A DNA stretch of 64,000 nucleotides from Brevundimonas sp. (GTDB lineage Bacteria; Pseudomonadota; Alphaproteobacteria; Caulobacterales; Caulobacteraceae), in NCBI RefSeq assembly GCF_027484365.1, contig NZ_JAIXTC010000002.1, positions 21,567 to 85,566 of the forward strand, written 5' to 3'. Of this stretch, positions 18,374 through 26,769 are shown piece after piece. The position numbers were made by a program, and so were the translations under genes. The notes below the pieces were generated by a model. The model had not been told where the DNA came from. It saw only the letters and a list, made by a program, of their open reading frames with translations, and ran no database searches. Position 1 is the first letter of the stretch. Every line of letters starts with the position of its first letter.

Positions 18374-18993
18374 CCGACCCGGCTGCTCCGGGCGTCCTGG
18401 AGGCCGCGGCTGATATCGTCGCCCTCTACGATCGGCGGTCCAGCGACTGGATCGCCGATCGGGGCCAGGTCCTGACCGAGGCCGACCGGACCTGGATCGA
18501 CCGGTTTACGGCCCGGCTGTCTCCCGGCGATTCCGTGCTGGACGTCGGCAGCGGCTCGGGGCGGCCGATGGCGGCTGCGCTTCTGGAGCGAGGTTTCCGC
18601 GTCACCGGCGTCGATTCCTCGGCGCGGCTGGTGGCCCATGCGGCCTCGGACCTGCCGGCTGGCCGGTTCGTCCAGGCCGATATGCGCGCCCTCGACCTCG
18701 GCGAGACCTTCGCCGGCGTCCTGGCCTGGCACAGCCTGTTCCATCTCTCGCCCGGGGATCAGCGCATCGCCCTGTCGCGCCTGCTGGCCCATGCCGCCCC
18801 GCGTGCGACGATCCTGTTCTCGTCCGGCCCGCGCGAGGGCGATGCCGTCGGCGTCTGGCGGGGAGAGCCCCTCTATCACGGCAGTCTCGACCCCGGGGAG
18901 TATGAGACCCGACTCACCGCGCAGGGGTTTCAGGTTGAATCCGGTGTCTGGTCGGACGACGGCTCGGCCTGGCTCGCGCATCGCCATGGATGA
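18370..18993 (+). CDS. Class I SAM-dependent methyltransferase
   Basis: A 207-residue cytoplasmic protein. Motif I for S-adenosylmethionine binding is LDVGSGSGRP near residue 58, followed by GVDSS (acidic end of strand 2) and QADMRALDL (motif II region). The C-terminal part lacks features that would identify a substrate. Its ATG overlaps the stop of the exported hydrolase. Small methyltransferases of this type act on metabolites or small toxic compounds; the role here is not predictable from sequence. Confidence 0.85.
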   Translation: MTDPAAPGVLEAAADIVALYDRRSSDWIADRGQVLTEADRTWIDRFTARLSPGDSVLDVGSGSGRPMAAALLERGFRVTGVDSSARLVAHAASDLPAGRFVQADMRALDLGETFAGVLAWHSLFHLSPGDQRIALSRLLAHAAPRATILFSSGPREGDAVGVWRGEPLYHGSLDPGEYETRLTAQGFQVESGVWSDDGSAWLAHRHG

Positions 18994-19041
18994 TCGTTAA
19001 GGCCCGCGCCATCGTTTCGGCCGAATGGCCCATCACGCTGA

Positions 19042-19099
19042 CGTGAAGTCTTCACGCGCCGTTCACCACAAAGGCGTTTTGGTGAGCGACGTTTTGGTG
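19042..19099 (+). promoter_or_regulatory. Repeats in the probable promoter region of the PBP1A gene
   Basis: The 150-bp space before the penicillin-binding protein gene has a perfect inverted repeat CGTGAA-GTC-TTCACG at 19042-19056 and two direct copies of CGTTTTGGTG at 19075-19084 and 19090-19099, offset by 15 bases. These could be operator or activator sites; no regulator can be assigned. Confidence 0.35.
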
Positions 19100-19143
19100 C
19101 ACGCGACGAACGGCTATGACGGCCGGGGCTTCTGAGGATATCG

Positions 19144-21243
19144 ATGGCCGGTCCGGGTTTCGGAAACAGAGGTGGCGGCGGCGCGGCGAAGCCCGCACGC
19201 ACGCGACTGCAACAGGTCCTCTACTGGGGCTCGGTGCTGGCCGTCTGGGGCCTTATCTTCCTGGTGGTCTTCTTCGCCGTGTTCGCGCGCGGCCTGCCCG
19301 ACACCTCGGCCCTCTATGATGTCGATCGCCAGCCCTCGATCACCTATCTGGATCGCAACGGAGCCCTGATCGCCACGCGGGGCTCCCAGCAGGCCCCGCC
19401 GGCCGATCTCGAGGCCCTGCCCGACTATGTTCCGGCCGCCTTCATCGCCATCGAGGACCAGCGCTTCTACTGGCACCCCGGGTTCGACCCCATCGGCATG
19501 ACCCGGGCCATGGCCGCGAACATGCGCGCCGGGCGGATCGTCCAGGGCGGTTCGACCCTGACCCAGCAGCTGGCCAAGAACCTGTTCCTGACTCCGGACC
19601 AGAACCTGCGCCGCAAGGTGCAGGAGCTGATGCTGGCCGTCTGGCTGGAGATGAAATTCTCCAAGCAGGAGATCCTCGCCCTCTATCTGAACCGCGTCTA
19701 TTTCGGCGCGGGGGCTTACGGGATCGAGGCGGCGTCGCAACGCTATTTCGACAAGTCGGCCCAGGATCTGACCGTCGGCGAGGCGGCCCTTCTGGCCGGC
19801 CTGCTGAAGGCGCCCTCACGCTATTCGCCGGTATCGGAACATGAACGCGCCGCTGCCCGGGCCACTGTGGTGCTGGACGAGATGGAAGAATCCGGCGTCA
19901 TCACGCCCGAACAGCGCGCCGCAGCCGTGCTGGAGCCGGTCCGCGTCTCGCGCACCCTGGCGACCCAGCACGCCCAGTATTTCATCGACTGGCTCGACAA
20001 GGAGATCCGCGGTCTGGTCGGCCAGCCGACCGAGGACATGGTCGTCGAGACGACCCTGGATCTGACCCTGCAGACGGCGGCCGAGCGCAACGTCCGTCGC
20101 ATCCTGGACCGCGACGCCGGACGCGGGGTGGAACAGGCCGCGCTTGTGGCCCTGGACGGCGACGGCCGTGTGCGGGCCATGATCGGCGGCGCCTCCTATG
20201 CCGACAGCCAGTTCAACCGCGCCGTGGACGCCCGCCGTCAGGCCGGCTCGGCCTTCAAGCCCTTCGTCTATCTGGCGGCCATGGAGGCCGGCTACACGCC
20301 CGAGACCCCCGTGGTCGACGAGCCGATCCGGATCGGCAACTGGAGCCCGCGCAACTACTCCGGGACCTTCTCCGGCGAGATGACCCTGGCCCAGGCCGTG
20401 GCCCAGTCGACCAACACCGTCGCGGCCTATGTCGCTGATCAGATCGGTCGTGACAGCGTCGCCCGCGCCGCGCGCCGGCTTGGCATTTCCTCGCGCATCG
20501 GTCTGGAGCCGGCCATGGCCCTGGGGGCGGTGGAGGTCTCGCCGATCGACATGGCTACGGCCTATGACGCCTTCGCCAACGGCGGCCGCCGGGTCGAGGC
20601 CTATGGCATCAGCCGCATCCGCACGCCCCAGGGTCGGGTCATCTACCAGCGCGGCGCCCGCGACGCGGCCTCGGGTCAGGCGATCAACAACCCGTCCCTC
20701 TACTATATGAACCAGATGCTGCGGGGCGTGGTCACCGGAGGCACGGCGCGCAGCGCGGCCATCGCCGGTCGCGACATCGCCGGCAAGACCGGAACGACCT
20801 CGGACTACAAGGACGCCTGGTTCGTCGGCTACACGGGCGGTTTCGTCACCGCCGTATGGGTCGGCAAGGACGACAATACCGCTATGCGCGGCGTCACCGG
20901 CGGCGCGGCCCCGGCGGCGATCTGGAAGGGGTTCATGGAGGCGGCCCTGCCGCGCCTGAACGTCCAGCCGATCCCCAACGGTCCGCCCATGCCTGAAGGC
21001 TGGGTCGCGCCCGATCCGATCGGCGACCTGATCGGCGATGCTGAAGATCCCTACGGCGACTCCACCGTCCTGCCCGACGGGGTCGATCCGAACCAGGGCC
21101 AGCCCTATCAACCGAACCCGCCCGCCGAACAGCTGCGTCGCGACGCCATCCCCACGGACCGCCCGCGCCGCGATGACCCGCCGGACCAGAATCCCGAACC
21201 GGCCGCACAGCCGGAGAAGGAAAGCGATCCGCTGTTCTTCTAG
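19144..21243 (+). CDS. Bifunctional penicillin-binding protein, PBP1A family
   Basis: Class A PBP of 699 residues that polymerises glycan strands and cross-links peptidoglycan from the inner membrane. A Gly-rich cytoplasmic tail is followed by a membrane anchor (about 27-48). The glycosyltransferase domain (about 70-240) has catalytic Glu104 in IEDQRFYWHPG and the GGSTLTQQLAKN motif. The transpeptidase domain has Ser369 in SAFK, STN at 422-424 and KTG at 548-550. The tail (about 620-699) is Pro/Asp-rich and disordered. The region between the GT and TP domains is short, with no large OB insert as in E. coli PBP1A. It could be one of the paralogues of Caulobacter PbpX/PbpC type; which one is not clear. 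Confidence 0.93.
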   Translation: MAGPGFGNRGGGGAAKPARTRLQQVLYWGSVLAVWGLIFLVVFFAVFARGLPDTSALYDVDRQPSITYLDRNGALIATRGSQQAPPADLEALPDYVPAAFIAIEDQRFYWHPGFDPIGMTRAMAANMRAGRIVQGGSTLTQQLAKNLFLTPDQNLRRKVQELMLAVWLEMKFSKQEILALYLNRVYFGAGAYGIEAASQRYFDKSAQDLTVGEAALLAGLLKAPSRYSPVSEHERAAARATVVLDEMEESGVITPEQRAAAVLEPVRVSRTLATQHAQYFIDWLDKEIRGLVGQPTEDMVVETTLDLTLQTAAERNVRRILDRDAGRGVEQAALVALDGDGRVRAMIGGASYADSQFNRAVDARRQAGSAFKPFVYLAAMEAGYTPETPVVDEPIRIGNWSPRNYSGTFSGEMTLAQAVAQSTNTVAAYVADQIGRDSVARAARRLGISSRIGLEPAMALGAVEVSPIDMATAYDAFANGGRRVEAYGISRIRTPQGRVIYQRGARDAASGQAINNPSLYYMNQMLRGVVTGGTARSAAIAGRDIAGKTGTTSDYKDAWFVGYTGGFVTAVWVGKDDNTAMRGVTGGAAPAAIWKGFMEAALPRLNVQPIPNGPPMPEGWVAPDPIGDLIGDAEDPYGDSTVLPDGVDPNQGQPYQPNPPAEQLRRDAIPTDRPRRDDPPDQNPEPAAQPEKESDPLFF

Positions 21244-21252
21244 CGCCGCCGC

Positions 21253-21978
21253 CTAGCGGCCGACGGCATGCAGCGCCGCGCCGTGGTCCCTGAGCCAGGC
21301 GCGGAACGCCCGGTGGTCGCCGACCAGCCGTTTCACCACCGACCAGTAGGCCGGGCTGTGGTCGGCGTGGACCAGGTGCGCAACCTCGTGGGCGGCGAGG
21401 TAGTCCAGCACCTCTGGCGGGGCCATGATCACGCGCCAAGAATAGCGGATCGAGCGGGACATCGGGCTGCATGACCCCCAGCGCGACGCCGGGTCATTGA
21501 TGGTCAGGGTCACCGGCCGCTGGCCGAGAGCCCGAAGGTGGACATCGGTTCGGGCCTGAAGCGTGTCTCTGGCCATCCTCTTGAGCAGGTTGACCACCCG
21601 GCGGGCGAAGGCCTCGCCCTCGCCGCCTGAAACGATGCGAAGGCCGTCAGGCCCTTCGACCAGTCTGGCCGCGCCCGCTCCGCCGGTGGCTTCGAGGCGG
21701 ACGGTACCGCCGCGATAGGGAATGACTGCGCCGGGTTCGATCGCCTTGCCGCCGGGTCGCGCCGCCAGTCGCTCGGCGATCCAGGCCGACCGGGAGTGGG
21801 CGAAAGCGACCGCATCGACCAGCCGCCGCTCCGATGGCGCGATGGCCACAGCCTCACCCTTCCGCGTATCGATGCGGATCGAGATGCGCCGCGCGCGCGG
21901 ATTGACGCTCAGACGTAGGGCGTGGCCGCACTCAAGCGGCAGTCGCTGACCGGTCTGGTACGGCGCAGAGCTTTTCAT
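21253..21978 (-). CDS. YgjP/M48-like zinc metallopeptidase (DUF45)
   Basis: A 241-residue protein of the YgjP family. The metal-binding motif is HEVAH at 197-201 followed by His207 in HSPAYW, the standard family signature. The conserved WGSCS motif lies at about 167-171. No signal peptide is visible. Its start codon overlaps the 3' end of the PHA depolymerase gene by 47 bases, so it is probably translated from the same transcript; the next gene on the other strand, PBP1A, ends nine bases beyond its stop. Substrates of this family are unknown. Confidence 0.88.
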   Translation of the reverse strand: MKSSAPYQTGQRLPLECGHALRLSVNPRARRISIRIDTRKGEAVAIAPSERRLVDAVAFAHSRSAWIAERLAARPGGKAIEPGAVIPYRGGTVRLEATGGAGAARLVEGPDGLRIVSGGEGEAFARRVVNLLKRMARDTLQARTDVHLRALGQRPVTLTINDPASRWGSCSPMSRSIRYSWRVIMAPPEVLDYLAAHEVAHLVHADHSPAYWSVVKRLVGDHRAFRAWLRDHGAALHAVGR

Positions 21979-23212
21979 TGGCGGCGATGAAGTCCCGGGT
22001 GCGGGGGTAGATGTCCTCGCGGAACCGCCGCCCGTTGAAGACGCCGTAGTGGCCGACGCCCGGCTGGACGTAAAGCACCCGTCGGTCGTCCGGGATGTTG
22101 GTGCAGATCGTATGCGCCGCCTGGGTCTGGCCGACGCCCGAGATATCGTCCTTCTCGCCCTCGACGGTCATCAGGCCGATGTCGGTGATCTTCGTCAGGT
22201 CGACCTTTTCGCCGTGATGCTCGAGCAGGCCACGCGGCAGCAGGTGCGACTGGAAGACGATATCGATGGTCTGGAGATAGAATTCCTCGGTCAGGTCGAG
22301 GACCGACAGATACTCGTCGTAGAATTCCTCGTGCTTCTCCACCCCGTCCCCGTCGCCCGCGACGAGGTGACGGAAATACTCGTGGTGGGCGTCCTTGTGC
22401 CTCTGCTCGTTCATCGACATGAAGCTGTAGAGCTGGACGAAGCCCGGATAGACCTCGCGGCCGAACCCCGGATAGGGCCATGGCACGGTGTGGATCATGT
22501 TCGACTGGAACCAGGCGAAGGGTCTGGCTTCCGCCAGCTGGTTCGTCACCGTCGGTGACAGACGCGCATCGATCGGCGAGCCCATGAAGGTCATGGAGGC
22601 CGGGCGGTTCGGATCGTTCTCGGCGGCCATCACGGCGGCAGCGGCCAGCACCGGCGGACCCGGCTGGCAGACGCCGACGACGTGGGCGCGCGGGCCGATC
22701 TGGGCCAGCATGGTGCGGACGTGATCGATGTAGTCGTAGAAGTCGAAACGACCTTCCAGCATCGGCACCTGACGGGCGTTGACCCAGTCGGTGACATAGA
22801 CGTCGTGGTCCTGAAGGAAGGTCTCCACGGTTCCGCGCAGCAGGGTGGCGTAGTGGCCGGACAGGGGGGCGACGATCAGGACGCTGGGCGCCGCGACCGG
22901 CTTTTTGGCCCGCTTCAGGTCACCGACGTTGCGGGCGAATCGCACCAGCCGGACCCAGGGGCTCTGCCAGATGACCTGTTCGGTCGTGCGCACCGGCTGG
23001 TTGTTGATGGTCACGACCTCGAGACCCCAGGCGGGCTTGCCGTAGCGGCGCGTGACGCTCTCGAACAGCTCGGCCGAGGCGTAGGCTGTCCGACCGATGG
23101 CCGTCTGCGACGCCGGATTGAAGGGCGAGGTCCAGAACTTCCGGGCGAACTGCGCCCCGATCCGGAAAGGCTGCGCCGATTGATAGGCGAGCTCGTGAAG
23201 TGCGTAGAGCAT
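21932..23212 (-). CDS. phaZ: Intracellular polyhydroxyalkanoate depolymerase
   Basis: A 426-residue intracellular enzyme that hydrolyses stored poly(3-hydroxybutyrate). The N-terminus MLYALHELAY and the cysteine nucleophile Cys182 in the lipase-box-like GVCQPG are typical of the PhaZa1 family; the catalytic Asp is expected near EGEKDDISG and the His near GVGHYGVFNG. The length is normal. I chose ATG 23212, which matches family N-termini; an in-frame ATG at 23254 would add 14 unconserved residues. No phaC, phaR or phasin gene is in this window, so PHA synthesis must be encoded elsewhere. Confidence 0.93.
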   Translation of the reverse strand: MLYALHELAYQSAQPFRIGAQFARKFWTSPFNPASQTAIGRTAYASAELFESVTRRYGKPAWGLEVVTINNQPVRTTEQVIWQSPWVRLVRFARNVGDLKRAKKPVAAPSVLIVAPLSGHYATLLRGTVETFLQDHDVYVTDWVNARQVPMLEGRFDFYDYIDHVRTMLAQIGPRAHVVGVCQPGPPVLAAAAVMAAENDPNRPASMTFMGSPIDARLSPTVTNQLAEARPFAWFQSNMIHTVPWPYPGFGREVYPGFVQLYSFMSMNEQRHKDAHHEYFRHLVAGDGDGVEKHEEFYDEYLSVLDLTEEFYLQTIDIVFQSHLLPRGLLEHHGEKVDLTKITDIGLMTVEGEKDDISGVGQTQAAHTICTNIPDDRRVLYVQPGVGHYGVFNGRRFREDIYPRTRDFIAANEKLCAVPDRSATAA

Positions 23213-23279
23213 GAAATCCTGTGATCGGCCCCGCCGAAGCGGCGATGCCATCATAGAACGCGCTGCACTGCAAAAGGAT

Positions 23280-23314
23280 TTATTTTCCTCCCCCGAGCGA
23301 AGCGCAGGGGGAGG
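23280..23314 (-). terminator. Intrinsic terminator of the SCO1/SenC gene
   Basis: On the minus strand CCTCCCCC and GGGGGAGG pair around TGCGCTTCGCTC, followed by AAAATAAAT. It begins just after the senC-like stop, but the tract after the stem is A/T-mixed rather than pure T, so efficiency is uncertain. Confidence 0.55.
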
Positions 23315-23318
23315 ACTG

Positions 23319-23945
23319 TCAGCCTCGCGCCATCACCCGTTTGATCAGCTGGGCCGAGCGCTCGGGCCCCAGATCGTGGCCCAGGGCCGAGCGGAACTGG
23401 CCGTCCGGCCCCATCAGATAGACGGTCAGCGAGTGGTTCATCGTGTAGTCCTCGCCGTCCCCGACCTTCTGGAAATAGGCGCGGTAAACCCTGGCGGCGT
23501 CAGCGACCTGCTGTTGCGTCCCGGTCAGGCCGATCACGCCGGGCGGAAAACCGTCGGACGACAGATAGTCTTTCAGGGCCTGCGGGGTGTCGCGCTCCGG
23601 ATCGATCGAGACGAAGACGATCTGCAGATTGTCGGCGTCGGCGCCCAGCAGGGTCCGCGTGGCCTCCAGCGAGGTCAGGGTCGTCGGGCAGAAGTCCGGG
23701 CAGTAGGTGAAGCCGAAGAAGACCAGGCTCCATTTGCCGTCCAGAAGCGTCTGGTCGACCGCCGCGCCGTCCTGGTTGACCAGCTGGAACGGGCCGCCGA
23801 CGGACGGTTGACCGGTCGCGGTCCCCTCCGTGACCGCCTCGGCCCGCTCACGGCCTGACACGACCACCACGGTCACGGTGGCCAGGGCGGCCGCGATGGC
23901 GACGCAGGCCCCGGCGAACAGCAGGATGGAACGGCGTGGCATCAT
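23319..23945 (-). CDS. senC: SCO1/SenC (PrrC) family copper-binding thioredoxin-like protein
   Basis: A 208-residue membrane-anchored periplasmic protein. One hydrophobic anchor spans about 6-29. The thioredoxin-like domain has the copper site Cys82 and Cys86 (TYCPDFCP) and His171 (MNHS). SCO proteins deliver copper to the CuA centre of cytochrome oxidase and can act as redox relays. The gene is divergent from regB with 46 bases between starts. In Rhodobacter the same protein (SenC/PrrC) is encoded with RegA/PrrA and links respiration to the RegB kinase, so context strengthens the assignment. Confidence 0.93.
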   Translation of the reverse strand: MMPRRSILLFAGACVAIAAALATVTVVVVSGRERAEAVTEGTATGQPSVGGPFQLVNQDGAAVDQTLLDGKWSLVFFGFTYCPDFCPTTLTSLEATRTLLGADADNLQIVFVSIDPERDTPQALKDYLSSDGFPPGVIGLTGTQQQVADAARVYRAYFQKVGDGEDYTMNHSLTVYLMGPDGQFRSALGHDLGPERSAQLIKRVMARG

Positions 23946-23991
23946 GTCTCTCCGGGCCGACAGCGGGGCGTGACCGGTCTATAGACAAGGT

Positions 23992-25476
23992 GTGAGCCAG
24001 AACGAAGTCCGCCCCGCCCCGCACGACGCCGCCGACGTCATGTCGCAATTCCCGCCCCCGACGCCGAGTTGGGCAAGTCTGCCGCGTCGCAGCCGGGGGC
24101 TGTCGCTCAGGACCCTGATCATCCTGCGCTGGCTGGCCATCGTCGGCCAGACCGCCACCCTGATCGTGCTCGACACGATGTTCCACTTCCCGCTGCCGCG
24201 GTGGCAGTGCCTGCTGGTCATCCTGGCCAGTGTGATCGTCAACCTGCTGGCCATGGGTCGCTTGCAGCGGGTCGACAGCCGCCTGCCGGACGGGCGCCAG
24301 ACCGCTATCCATCTGGGGTTCGACATTCTTCAGCTCTCGGCCCTGCTGGCCTTCACCGGCGGGCTCGCCAACCCCTTCTGCCTTCTGCTCGTCGCCCCGG
24401 TGACGGTGGCGGCGGCCTCCCTGCCGGGGCGTCAGGCCCTGGCGCTGGGGCTCATGGTCCTGATATCGACCACGGCCCTGTTCTTCTGGTCCATGCCCCT
24501 GCCGTGGCAGCACGGAACCGACATCGCCCTGCCGGTCCTCTACCGCTTCGGCATCGGCCTGGCTCTCACCACCGGAGTGGTCTTCACCGCCGCCTATGCC
24601 TGGCGCGTCGCCGCCGACGCCGAGAAGCTCGAACTGGCCCTGGCCACGACCCAGGATGTCCTGCAGCGCGAACAGAGGCTGGCGGCTCTCGGCGGACTGG
24701 CGGCAGCGGCCGCGCACGAACTGGGTACGCCGCTGGCGACCATCCAGGTGGTCGCCAAGGAGCTGCTTCGCGCCTCGCCGTCCGACGGTCCCATCGCGGA
24801 GGACGCACGCCTGATGCTGCAGCAGGCCGAACGCTGTCGCGAAATCCTGAAACGCCTGTCCCAGCGCCCCGAAGACGGCGATCCCCTCTATACCGAGATC
24901 GGGCTGAAGGCCCTTCTGAACGAGGTCGTCGACCCGCACCTCGGTTTCGATCTGCACATCACCGTCGCCGTCCGCACCCCGGCGGGGATGGAGGAGCCGC
25001 ACGTGAAGCGGTTGGCCGAGGTGGTTCACGGCCTGTCCGCCCTGGTCGAGAACGCAGCGGACTTCGCCGCCTCGAGGGTGCGGGTCCAGGCGACAGCGGA
25101 TCGGGACTGGATCACCATCGAGGTCCTGGACGACGGCCCGGGGTTCGCGCCCGACATCCTGCCCCGGCTCGGCGAGCCCTATGTGACCAGCCGCCCGCAC
25201 GGCAAGTCGCGTCAGGCTCTGGCGGCGCAGCTCGCTGCCGCGGCCGCCGCCGCGCGACCGGCCCGGCGCGGCAAGACGGCGCCTCCGCCTCCGCCGGAAC
25301 CTGATATCATCCCGAGCCAGGGCGGAATGGGGCTCGGCTTCTTCATCGCCCGGACCCTGCTCGAACGGACCGGGGGCAAGGTCCTGGTGGGCCCCGGTGA
25401 CGGCGCGCCGGGGCCGAACCGGGGCGCCCGCGTCACGGTGCGGTGGGATCGTCGTGCGCTGGAGCCGGCCTCGTAG
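23992..25476 (+). CDS. regB: RegB/PrrB/ActS redox-sensing histidine kinase
   Basis: A 494-residue global redox sensor. Six hydrophobic segments occupy about 40-205, with the ubiquinone-site heptad GGLANPF at 123-129. The H-box has His242 in AHELGTPLATI; Cys282 in ERCREI is exactly 40 residues later, the spacing of the redox-active Cys (Cys265 versus His225) in R. capsulatus RegB. The HATPase domain has the DDGPGF and GMGLGFFIA boxes, with a basic/Ala/Pro-rich insert of about 40 residues between them (near 405-440). The start is uncertain: GTG 23992 as given, or ATG 24040. It is next to senC and regA, forming the complete Reg/Prr set. Confidence 0.95.
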   Translation: MSQNEVRPAPHDAADVMSQFPPPTPSWASLPRRSRGLSLRTLIILRWLAIVGQTATLIVLDTMFHFPLPRWQCLLVILASVIVNLLAMGRLQRVDSRLPDGRQTAIHLGFDILQLSALLAFTGGLANPFCLLLVAPVTVAAASLPGRQALALGLMVLISTTALFFWSMPLPWQHGTDIALPVLYRFGIGLALTTGVVFTAAYAWRVAADAEKLELALATTQDVLQREQRLAALGGLAAAAAHELGTPLATIQVVAKELLRASPSDGPIAEDARLMLQQAERCREILKRLSQRPEDGDPLYTEIGLKALLNEVVDPHLGFDLHITVAVRTPAGMEEPHVKRLAEVVHGLSALVENAADFAASRVRVQATADRDWITIEVLDDGPGFAPDILPRLGEPYVTSRPHGKSRQALAAQLAAAAAAARPARRGKTAPPPPPEPDIIPSQGGMGLGFFIARTLLERTGGKVLVGPGDGAPGPNRGARVTVRWDRRALEPAS

Positions 25477-25558
25477 AGGCCGCCGGACCTGCGATCCATC
25501 GCCGCACCGCTTGACCGGGCCGACGCACAGGCCGACTTGACGATCAGGAGAACCAGCC

Positions 25559-26125
25559 ATGCCGACCACCGCCGCCACTATGGAAGCCCGTATCGCCGAG
25601 CTTCAGGACCGCTCCCTGCTGCTGCTCGACGACGATCAGGCCTTGCGGACCCGTCTGGGCCGTGCCCTGGAATCGCGTGGCTTCCAGGTGACGACCGCTG
25701 GATCGGTGGCCGAGGCGACCGCCGCCCTGAGCGCCCATCTGCCTGCCTTCGCAGTGCTCGACATGCGTCTGGACGACGGCAACGGCCTGAAGGTGGTCGA
25801 GGCCATCCGCGAGCGTCGCGACGACGCCCGTATTGTCATGCTCACGGGCTACGGCGCGATCGCCACGGCCGTTGCGGCGGTGAAGGCCGGAGCCGTCGAC
25901 TATCTGTCCAAGCCCGCCGACGCCGATGATGTGGTCAAGGCTCTGCTGGCCACCGGGGATGCGCCCGAGCCTCCCGAAAACCCGATGAGCGCCGACCGGG
26001 TCCGTTGGGAGCATATCCAGCGAGTCTACGAACTGTGCGATCACAACGTCTCGGAGACCGCGCGTCGCCTCGGCATGCACCGCCGGACCCTGCAGCGGAT
26101 TCTGGCGAAACGGGCTCCGAGGTAG
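25559..26125 (+). CDS. regA: RegA/PrrA/ActR response regulator
   Basis: A 188-residue DNA-binding response regulator, partner of RegB. The receiver has acidic residues DDD at 24-26, phospho-acceptor Asp68 (VLDMRLDDG) and Lys118 (LSKPAD). A Pro-rich linker precedes the Fis-type helix-turn-helix ending NVSETARRLGMHRRTLQRIL, which is almost invariant across RegA homologues. Family members activate or repress respiratory, carbon-fixation and nitrogen genes under low oxygen. It starts 82 bases after regB in the same direction, with a TCAGGAGAA ribosome site before the ATG. A palindromic repeat follows the stop. Confidence 0.95.
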   Translation: MPTTAATMEARIAELQDRSLLLLDDDQALRTRLGRALESRGFQVTTAGSVAEATAALSAHLPAFAVLDMRLDDGNGLKVVEAIRERRDDARIVMLTGYGAIATAVAAVKAGAVDYLSKPADADDVVKALLATGDAPEPPENPMSADRVRWEHIQRVYELCDHNVSETARRLGMHRRTLQRILAKRAPR

Positions 26126-26132
26126 CCGCCTT

Positions 26133-26291
26133 CCTTCTCCCCTTGCGGGAGAAGGTGGCCGAGCGCTGCGAGGCCGGATGAGGGGTTACGCTGACCTCAC
26201 CGTCCGTCCTTGCCAGCGCGTTCTCCAGTCGACGGTGTGACCCCTCATCCGTCAGCCTTCGGCTGCCACCTTCTCCCGCAAGGGGAGAAGG
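26133..26291. repeat. MITE-like palindromic element between regA and mmcB
   Basis: The two ends are perfect 27-bp inverted repeats (CCTTCTCCCCTTGCGGGAGA... with AGGTGGC inward), and each end is itself a small hairpin. After a variable stretch, GGATGAGGGGT is again shared in inverted orientation, giving arms of about 52 bp around a ~55-bp centre. The element starts eight bases after the regA stop and ends four bases before the mmcB stop. It belongs to the same broad family as the elements at 54870-55065 and 55430-55631. It has no ORF of its own and could act as a bidirectional terminator for regA and mmcB. Confidence 0.85.
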
Positions 26292-26294
26292 CGT

Positions 26295-26738
26295 TTACTC
26301 CCGCAACGTCCGCATCGCCGCAAGACGTCCGAAGGCGATCGTCAGGGCCTTCCGCCGCGCGGGTGCCAGGCTCATCACCGGCGCATCCCGCACAACCGCC
26401 CCGCCGAATTGATCCGCGACGATCAGGCCCGGCTCCTCCGGCAGCACCCCTTCCGGAAACTCCGGCGCCACGGCGAAGAAGAAGGCGTCGCAGAAGGGCG
26501 CATATTCGGGCCATTTGCGATCGACGCGATAGTCCTCGATCCCCGACTTCACCTCGACGATGACGATGTCGCCCTTGCGGCCCAGGGCCATGACGTCCGC
26601 TCGCCTGCCGTTCGGCAGACAGACCTCCAGCAGCGGCGCATAGCCCATGTCGGCCAGTAGTCGGGCCGCCCCGCGCGTGACGCCGAGCGTGGTCTCAGGG
26701 CGGCTGAAGGCGAGTTCGAGATGAACGGCGGCGGGCAT
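26295..26738 (-). CDS. mmcB: MmcB family DNA repair protein
   Basis: A 147-residue protein with a PD-(D/E)xK nuclease-like core: RRADVMAL, then IVIVEVKSG (the E-x-K element, about 55-75). This matches MmcB, a damage-induced protein first described in Caulobacter that helps tolerate mitomycin C and UV damage together with ImuABC-type mutagenesis functions. ATG 26738 gives the expected N-terminus MPAAVHLELA. It is transcribed in the same direction as the acetyltransferase gene 30 bp upstream. No LexA box was recognised by eye upstream. Catalytic activity is inferred, not shown. Confidence 0.85.
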   Translation of the reverse strand: MPAAVHLELAFSRPETTLGVTRGAARLLADMGYAPLLEVCLPNGRRADVMALGRKGDIVIVEVKSGIEDYRVDRKWPEYAPFCDAFFFAVAPEFPEGVLPEEPGLIVADQFGGAVVRDAPVMSLAPARRKALTIAFGRLAAMRTLRE

Positions 26739-26769
26739 GCTGCCAATATGTTCCGGTTCCGTTCCGGCT

